Source: Petunia secreta
Lineage: Eukaryota; Streptophyta; Magnoliopsida; Solanales; Solanaceae
Assembly: GCA_029990175.1 (NCBI GenBank)
Contig: JARKIP010000017.1
Location: 27,763,001 to 27,827,000 of the forward strand
Direction: 5' to 3'
DNA length: 64,000 nucleotides
Position numbers and translations under genes: made by a program. Shown piece after piece: positions 56,903-64,000 of the stretch (the first letter of the stretch is position 1; each line of letters starts with the position of its first letter). The notes beneath the pieces were generated by a model. It worked only from the letters and a program-made list of their open reading frames with translations, was not told the DNA's origin and made no database searches.

Positions 56903-58119
56903 TGTTGCTCCCAAACACACACGCAAGTATACATGGTCGACAAGTAATAAAGTGATAACATTGAGTATCGTTCCCACGAGGACTATTGTTAAGGCTGAAT
57001 CCTAACAAACAATTTTCCAAAAACTATTCAGGGATCTTTCTCGATGATTGTAGATTTTACTAACTAACAATAATTAAAAGCAAGTAATAAAGTCAAGTAA
57101 TAGAGAATAAATTATGGATTATTATCAATAAAAGAGAGACGGTCCTGAGTCAGAGATACAAACAATTCAGTTGAGTTTTCTAGTTGATTCTACTTCTCGA
57201 TTTCCTAGATTGCTAACTAACAGGTTAATTCTATTCGTGAAAACCTGTTGATTCTTCACGAGTCTATGCAAGCTACTCTAATGCCTATATGTCTATTGTG
57301 TTAAATCACATGCATACATTAAAAAACTCTGTATTTAGCTAAGCAAGGCGAATATGTATATGTCTATCCTACCCGCAAATTGATTCCCTGATGCCCAGGT
57401 TAACAATCAAGCCCTATTCTTTTTTATTTGCATTCACAAGTTCCCTCTGTCGAGTTCAACTTGTAAACCGTAGATAGTATTTATTTATCGGGCCCTAATA
57501 ACCAAAAAATTAGGCTCAAGAAAGAATAAACAATCTGTAACGGTAAATCAATAGGAAGAAATCAACTTTCAAACATCAACCTTCATGTAATTGTCCTAAC
57601 TCTAGAACGAACAAACTATAGAATTAAGGAGAAGAATAAGAGAAATAGAGAAAGAACCTGATTAGAAGACATCTAGGGCTCCTCTGCTCTCCTCGACGTC
57701 CAATCTCCTACAAAAGACCTCCTAATAATGTATTTATAGTGTTTACAAAGTCCTACCATAAGTTAAACCAAAGCCTAAGCTAAGTTGGGAAAGTTGGGGT
57801 CGTTGAACTTCAAGCCACAGGGCAAGCGTCGCATGGCTCATAGCCTTTGGATGTCGTGCGCTATACCCTAAGCGTCGTATGGCTCATAGCACTCAAAGTC
57901 TGAAGCTGTGACAGATCTACAGCTTGCACCATAGCTTTGCCTTCTAATGCCGTATCCCACAACTAGCTACATTTTCATCCGTATTCATCCAAACCATTCC
58001 TAAAATCACAAACACAATAAGTGACCACAAGAATCGCAATTATTCCGTGCAATGGCTGAATAATGTATCAAAATGTGAGGAAATATTAAGGTAAAATAGG
58101 CAAATATTGCCAAACATCA
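56903..58119 (-). repeat. 3' LTR of the sister Athila/Tat-like copy
   Basis: It begins TGTTGCTCCCAAAC and ends CCAAACATCA in plus orientation, about 1217 bp, matching 964-2163. A short extra stretch near 58021-58070 (ACCACAAGAATCGCAATTAT and on) is missing from the unit 1 copy. Confidence 0.85.
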
Positions 58120-58464
58120 CTGCCCCACACTTAGACCTTTGCTCGCCCTCGAGCAATTACCAAAACTAACTCCCCAACTAAATACCAACACTTGATAGAA
58201 CAGGTCTACCTATGGTTATGGTTGATATCGACCATTAAACAGGAGCATAAATACATACCATGCGACCCACAACATGCCAAAAATTCACCAAATTTTAAAA
58301 CACTAGAACAACCAACTCAAGACATCTCAATCTAAAAAACCGGCTCAATAAAACCAAGCTTTCATAAAATCACACCCATTCAGTCAATCAAGAAGGCAAT
58401 AACTTCACCTATCTCGCGCAAACCATGTGCCCTCACCAAAAATAATCAAGAGCGCGTCCCAAAT
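56903..58464 (-). mobile_element. Athila/Tat-like element, sister copy in unit 3
   Basis: This is the duplicate of element 1: 3' LTR at 56903-58119 and 345 bases of interior with the CCCCACACTTAG tract. It inserted at the same host base as element 1, so insertion preceded duplication. The rest is displaced beyond the window by gypsy element C, which entered at 58465 after CAAAT. Confidence 0.85.
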
Positions 58465-59027
58465 TGAAACGACCTCGGTCAGCCGTTTCGAAAGTTAGGA
58501 CTCCGATTGGTGTGCCGATAATTTTAAGATAATTACAATATCCATTAGGACCTGTCTGTAAAATTTGAGCTAAATCAGACCTCGTTTGGTAGGCATCGGA
58601 AGAAGGTTTCAGTTTTTATTATCGATAATATTAAAAAGAGATTTTCGAGCTCGGTTTTGGCGAATGAGCTCCGATTCGAAATCCGAAAGCGCCATTACGT
58701 TCATATAATTATTTATGACTTTTGTAACTTTCGAAAGTAAATTTCGATGTTGTTCGGTTAGTTTCCGCTAAAATGCCAAAAGTTAAATAATTTGACCTTT
58801 TCCATTAATTTGCATCTTGAGTTTCGGGAGCCCGATTTGAAATCCGCCTTCGCGAGTATGTTACATATATTTTGTATTAATTGTATGAAAAATTTGGAAT
58901 TATTTCGAATATCGTAGGGTACCGTTTTAATTTTTACAGTAACAGCAAATTTTTAAAGAAAAAGAGAAAAAAAAAAGAGAAAAAGACAAAAAACTTAAAA
59001 TGAAAAACTAGGCAGGCGGTGGGTGTA

Positions 59028-59045
59028 AGGGATTATATAATCCCT
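59028..59045. promoter_or_regulatory. 18-bp palindrome with TATA core, element C
   Basis: AGGGATTATATAATCCCT, a perfect palindrome 563 bases into the LTR, just downstream of GGCGGTGGG. It is positionally equivalent to the 28-bp palindrome of LTR2/LTR3 and the 18-bp palindrome of element B. Confidence 0.75.
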
Positions 59046-59610
59046 AAGCAAGCATTGCTGCATAGAAAAATTGAACAGAAACATAGAGAAAACATGAAGC
59101 AGAGAAAAATGAAATGGCATAGAAATGGAAAAAATGCCACAAAATGAGAAAAGGGGCCAGAAAAAAAGTAGAATTTTCACCTTGAAACATTCAGGTAATG
59201 ATCCTAATATATTATTTGAGTTTATTACGTGTGTTTGAATATGTTTTAACGGTAAAATTTGGAAAATTATACTTCGTTTTAATAAGTTCAATTAATAGTT
59301 TAAAGGGTCAAATGGACCCCGATAACGAAATTGATTATATATTCATACTCAGTAAGTTATGGGCAACATATAAATGTAAATTATTTGGGGTTTGGTTATG
59401 TGACCTTAAACCCTGTACATAGGCCTGCCATGCGTATTGCGTATGCGAATAGGGTATCAGGTTCCTAAACGGATTGCCCTAAGATGTGAGGAATGTAGCC
59501 TTTAGCCTAATTTAATATATTTTTCTACTTATTGAATAGAATGAGATCATTTGACAATGAAAGCAAAGGACAAAGTGGTTATTGAGTGGCTGTGCTAGCT
59601 TTGTAAAAAG

Positions 59611-60655
59611 GTAAGTGTTTATATCCATTTCTTTGGAGGCACCTGGCCTCGTGGATTTTCTACCACGTGTTCCTTACGTTTGTATCTGCCGATAGGCGTA
59701 CTCCTTATGCCTTAGCTTTGGATTTACATTGTATTTTATATGTTATGTCCTGTTGTTGATATTGCATTAAGGACCTGAGCATTGTACTCTGGCTGTGAGT
59801 TGGCATCTACTTCCCGGCTGTCGATGAGAGTCCCGAGCCGGTGAAGGGTTATTATTGCATCACATTTCATTCGTGTGCATTATATGTCATTCATATGCAT
59901 TACATTGCATATCATATTGGGTGCAGGAGTATTCCGCCCCAGGAGCAGGAGGATTCCGCTCCATTGTATCATATTAACGGTAGGAGGATTCCGCCCCAGG
60001 AGAGTGCAGGAGTATTCCGCCTCTAGTTTACATTTTATCGGGGTGCAGGAGTATTCCGCCCCAGGAGAGTGTAGGAGTATTCCGCCTCTGGTTTATATTT
60101 TATCGGGTGCAGGAGTATTCCGCCCCAGGAGAGTGCAGGAGTATTCCGCCTCTGGTTTATATTATATCGGGTGCAGGAGTATTCCGCCCCAGGAGAGTGC
60201 AGGAGTATTCCACTCCAGTTGGTTATCAGATTGGATTCCCCTCGAATGCAAGAGTATTCCGCTTCGAGATGGGAGGACGGGCACATGTGACCCTTTGCAT
60301 CATATTTCGTTTCGTTTCATTTCATTTCATCTTACTTCATTTTATTTCATCTCAATTCATATCATTGTGTAGACTTGCTGTACATGACTGCTGTTCTGCT
60401 TATTTGTGCATTGCTTATTTGTTGATATGTTTCTGGCACGCACCCTTGGTTGAGTTTAGAAGTTTCTTACGTTTTTCCGGTTGTTATCTGGCTCTGTCTT
60501 TTTATAACTAAAATAAGAGGAATTTGGTTTATCTGTTTCTTCTCTCTGGCTAGCTATCCTATTCTTTGAGGTGGCTAGTCTGCCCCACTTATTGAGTCCT
60601 TTTAACTCACCCTTGTTTGTTGTTTGTTTTTTGTCTATCTATTTCGTTTCGGCAG
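59611..60655 (+). other. Putative intron inside the LTR of element C
   Basis: Donor AAAAAG|GTAAGTG and acceptor TTTCGGCAG|GTTCG after a T-rich tract, 1045 bases apart. The same two boundary contexts are conserved in the array LTRs and in element B, although the sequence between them, including the minisatellite, varies. Signals only; splicing is not shown. Confidence 0.4.
59915..60265 (+). repeat. GGAGTATTCCGC minisatellite, element C
   Basis: Eleven units by hand count of GCAGGAGTATTCCGC, the reverse complement of the array minisatellite because C is in the opposite orientation. Spacers are mostly CCCAGGAGAGT and TTTATATTATATCGGGT types. Confidence 0.9.
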
Positions 60656-61044
60656 GTTCGCTCTAGGATTGAGTTCGCCATGTTGTGAAGGAGCAAAGAC
60701 GACTTCAGCTGTCAGGGTGAGCCAGCTTTTATTCCGGATTGCCACCAGTTTACTGTTCATTATTTCAGTTGCATTTTGCTCCCTTCAGGAGGTATCTGTC
60801 TTCTTTTGTACTCTTAGATGTCTAGTTTGGATAGCCCTAAACCTAGCATGTTGGGTAGTCAGCTGTAATTTCTTTTGTACAGCTTAGAGGTATCGGTATG
60901 TCAGTATTTTTTTAAAGTCTTGTTCTTATTTATGAATTGAATTGTATTTGCTTTCCTAATTTAATTGGTAAGGGTTCGCCCGACGGGTCTAGGGGAGGAT
61001 GTCGGGTGCCCGCACGGTCTAGCAGGATTTCGGATCGTGTCAGT

Positions 61045-61057
61045 TGGTATCAGAGCC
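61045..61057 (+). other. Primer-binding site of element C
   Basis: TGGTATCAGAGCC begins two bases after the LTR end and matches the initiator tRNA-Met primer site. Confidence 0.9.
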
Positions 61058-61259
61058 TGGTTTAGAGTCTATCCAGACTAAGACAGTGTCTAGTAGAGTC
61101 TCGCTGAGGGGTACGTAGACGTCCGTACTTATCTACGAGGGGCTATGATGGCATTTAGAAAGTTTCACTTCTTTCTTTTCTAATCGTGCGTCGGTCTAGG
61201 ATGCAAAAGTATTTTTGTTAATTCCTTCGTGGTAATTGTGAACCCTCGTGCGACAAATC

Positions 61260-62700
61260 AGCAAACGATATGAGTTCAAGACGAAGTAGTCTAGCCAGGG
61301 GCTAGCACTAACGAAGCCCCGAGAATTTTTCATCATGCTGACGATCTAGTTACGGAGGTCCCAGCTGTACGAGCTCGCAATGGGCAAGGGAGTAGGGCCT
61401 TGTGGTTCCCTTGGCTCTCTACGATGCTTTTACGAGAATCTTGGCGACGCAGATACCATAAGAACCTATTATTCGCTGGGCAGCCTATCAAGTTGCCGCA
61501 TGTGCAGACGTTCGGTCTCAGGGAGCTCCTATTCCAGTTCTTACTATTGCCGCAGTAAAATATGTTCTGGAGACAGCATGTGTCGTGCCTCCAGTTGTTC
61601 TGGCTGGTTAGTTAGCCTGGGTAATGGCTCGGTCCGAGTGTCCAAAGAGGTTGCATTATTTTACACGGTTGAACCTTCCGATATTCTTAAGCAATGCATC
61701 AGATAAACCTCGTGATTTTTTAAAATAAAATAATGTGACCGTATCATTTTGGCTCTTGATTGTATCGAGCGGTATGGTGTTGATTATTCTTCTTTCCAGT
61801 TTCAGGGGTCCAGCCTTGAATTGGCGGACCGCTCTCTTATTAGCTAACTTGGTTCAATCTTTCATCTAGATTCGGGGAAAAGTTCCTTTCGCACAGCGAG
61901 CAAAATGAAAAAAAAAAGCATCGCCATTTTAAGTTGATTGGACAGGGTAGCGTGTCGGTTAGCGTGGTGGTGTTTCAGAATATGAGATTGAATTCTATAG
62001 AATGGCTGGATACGCATTAGAACAAGTCCATGAGCCTTTCGAGAGATTCAAAGATTTACTGATGACCTTTTTCCTTCCTTGAGATCCCATATGCCTCGAG
62101 AGATTGAGGTCGGAACTTTATTTGATGTTGTAGTTGATATTGCCCGAAGGTTCGAGGCATACCATAAGTTAGAGCGGGAGAGCAAGAGATCCCGTGGCCC
62201 TAGTAAGTAACCATGGTATCTCATTTGGAGGTAGAGTTCTGATTATTTTTGGGAGGGCACCTTCCAGGTTATCTCAGTTTGTAGATCGTGATTATCAGAG
62301 TGCGCGGGTAGTTCATAAAGATTAGACTCAGCTTTCTCTTTGTAGCTTTCAACAATCTGTCCCGATTCCATTTTAACTGAAAAGGTGTTATCATTGTCGT
62401 TAGTCTGATTATCCTTTGAGGAGTTCTCCTGTTATCAGTGTCGTGAGTCTGGCTATCCTTTGAGGAGTTTTCCCTTACTCCGACAGGTAGGCAGTCGTCT
62501 TTTCTCTCGTCATTAGGCATCTGCACAGTCGCAGGGGATTTCATATAGGTCTCAATCAGCAAAAAAGAAATGCCACCACCTAGTAGAGGTTGAGAGCGTA
62601 GTGGCAGTGATTCTTCAGAAGGTGATTATCAGGGTAGTGGCTCGGCTCAGCTGCAGAGGCAGTTTCTATGAACTACCAGTCGGCAGGATGCTGATGTATC
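61260..62700 (+). pseudogene. Degenerate gypsy gag, element C
   Basis: It is collinear with the element B and array gag copies. The DWW region has decayed (near 61800-61840), while a piece with the YEIEFYRMAGYALEQ-like motif (about 61978-62035) and the Ser/Arg-rich tail (62560-62690) can still be read. A segment around the knuckle (GTTATCATTGTCG) is duplicated at about 62385-62470. Stops interrupt all frames. Confidence 0.6.
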
Positions 62701-63804
62701 CGATGTAGTAGGCCTTGAGATTTCTTCTTCTCTTAAATGTGAGTAAGATTTGATTCTTTCGATCGATCTAGAAATGGTGTGTCTCATCATATTTCGATGG
62801 TTTCCTTGTATGTCGTTTCTATTAAGTATCGGTTGCGGTAGAGGGGTGAGCTTCTGATATGATTTATTCCTGGCATTTGTGAGACCCTACTAATTTATTT
62901 GGTCTAAACGTGAGAGATTTGGGATTGAGTGTCGGTATTTTCTACTTGGCATCTTGTTATGCCACCTTCTATTATTATATCAAATTAGTTTACCTCTCTT
63001 CTCGGAATTCTGTGTTGGTTGGATTATGGGATTCTAGTTCATCACCATAAGAGAGTGTCATGGTTTCTTCCGGTGTAAATTGATAAGTAATATTCAATCT
63101 ACCTGTCTCCTCTTGGTTCGAAACGCTAGTAAAGTCATGTTATCCCATGAGCTTATCTGGGTTATAAAAAGGGGTTTTCTGGTAAATTGTCAGAGTTTCC
63201 TTCTTATTGGGAGGTTAAATTGGCATGGATATTGTTCTATAGAGCTTATTTATTATCTGTTTCTTCAATTGCGATTGCGATTCTTTGGCTACATGGACTC
63301 GTAAGTAGTCTAACTTTGGTAGCCAAGCAAATAAGAAGATGAGCTTCCTGAAGCTCTAATTATTTCTATCTTCGGTCTATTTTCCTCTCTTCTTTGTTCG
63401 GCACTGGTGAGCTTAGGCGGTCAGTAACCTATTGTGATGTTCCTTGTGTTGAGCCAGAGTGTGTGCCAAGGTAACCGGGTAAGCACATTGTCGTTTTTCA
63501 AGACTACTAAGGGTAATGAGAGGCGTCATTTTACCTTTGATTTGATCCATCAGGCGGTGGTACTTATAGAAAGGTATGGAGTTGTAAACTCGAGAGTTGC
63601 AGCTGTTTGGAAACTCGAAAGGGTAGTTTGGTAGCTCAGGTCGGAGCCGCATTCTGTTTTAGCTAAGTCTTTCTTAATCCAGCAGGTTGTGCAAGGATGA
63701 ATATTCCTATTCAAATATCTGCATGAATTTGTGCTTTAAGTGGAGGAGTCTTCCTCCAAATACTGAATGGTAATACTAAATCTCTAAGGTGTTGATACCG
63801 CTTC

Positions 63805-64000
63805 TGTCACGACCCAACCTAGGGCCACAACAGAAACCTACAATGAGTGTCAATCATTGCTAAACTTACTAATAATCTATTAATGATAGAGATAAGCTGA
63901 CAACCTGATTGTATATAAACGTACCTATCTGCTGAAAGCATAAAGTCTGAAAAGATGACACGACTTTAACTTGCTGGACATTAGAATATTGTGCCACAAA
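63805..64000 (-). pseudogene. Inverted integrase segment of element C, start
   Basis: Minus-strand equivalent of 15600-15780: it begins with TGTCACGACCCAACC and runs into the last part of the integrase zinc-binding stretch (a QCPN-type end near 63980) before the window ends. Being present in both C and the array, this segment is part of the family and not a private insertion. Confidence 0.6.

Larger units (their letters stand above)
58465..61042 (+). repeat. 5' LTR of element C
   Basis: TGAAACGACC ... GGATCGTGTCA, about 2578 bp. Contents in order: palindrome (59028-59045), donor-like CAG|GTAATG (59195), donor AAAAAG|GTAAGTG (59611), G-box (59663-59670), minisatellite (59915-60265), acceptor GGCAG|GTTCG (60655). 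Confidence 0.9.
58465..64000 (+). mobile_element. Gypsy element C, runs off the window
   Basis: This is the third member of the array family, on the plus strand: 5' LTR 58465-61042, tRNA-Met primer site 61045-61057, degenerate gag (about 61260-62700), a degraded stretch, then from 63805 the same inverted integrase segment as in the array. The 3' LTR lies beyond the window. The left target duplication candidate is CAAAT (58460-58464). It is defective, with no intact frames. Confidence 0.85.

Overview
This window is nuclear DNA from a flowering plant, probably a eudicot. The evidence is an AT-rich composition, plant retroelement hallmarks (tRNA-Met and tRNA-Asp type primer sites, Ty3/gypsy gag remnants, a LINE tail, a Helitron) and a plastid-type J-domain gene. 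The species cannot be fixed from the sequence. Only one ordinary host gene looks intact: a short DnaJ/J11-like protein at 50622-51074 (minus). Nearly everything else is transposable elements, many nested.

The host framework is a tandemly repeated unit of about 5.6 kb that carries the J11-like gene. Unit 2 (about 49559-55155) has the intact gene. Unit 1 (1-963 plus about 9894-11799) and unit 3 (about 55156-56902) hold pseudogenes with the same three lesions: a lost 5' end, an in-frame TAA and HPD changed to HTD. They also carry the same LTR-element insertion at the same site, so that pseudogene state was itself duplicated.

Unit 1 is interrupted twice. First, an Athila/Tat-like LTR element (964-5710, minus) has its 5' LTR cut by a second relative (5711 to about 9600, plus). 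That relative carries a 347-codon ORF with zinc-knuckle-like motifs. Second, a 5'-truncated LINE lies between 9-bp target duplications (11791-11799 and 49550-49558). The LINE was later broken three times. The first break is a Ty3/gypsy array with four LTRs and three internal regions (11967-34333, minus), flanked by an exact 5-bp duplication GACTA. The second is a related gypsy element in the opposite orientation (34689-42300, plus). The third is a 6.7-kb Helitron (42663-49361, minus). Removing the three insertions rejoins the LINE reading frame. Unit 3 ends in the sister copy of the Athila/Tat-like element (56903-58464), which is interrupted by a third gypsy relative (58465 to beyond 64000, plus).

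The gypsy relatives (array, B, C) share an unusual long LTR of about 2.2-2.6 kb. It contains a TATA sequence inside a perfect palindrome whose arms differ between subfamilies but stay self-complementary, a G-box, splice-site-like signals and a GGAATACTCC-type minisatellite. In the array and element C the internal region has degenerate gag plus an inverted segment with an integrase zinc-binding remnant. None encodes a complete polyprotein, so they are defective or non-autonomous copies. All coordinates were read by eye without alignment tools, so boundaries marked 'about' may move by some bases.
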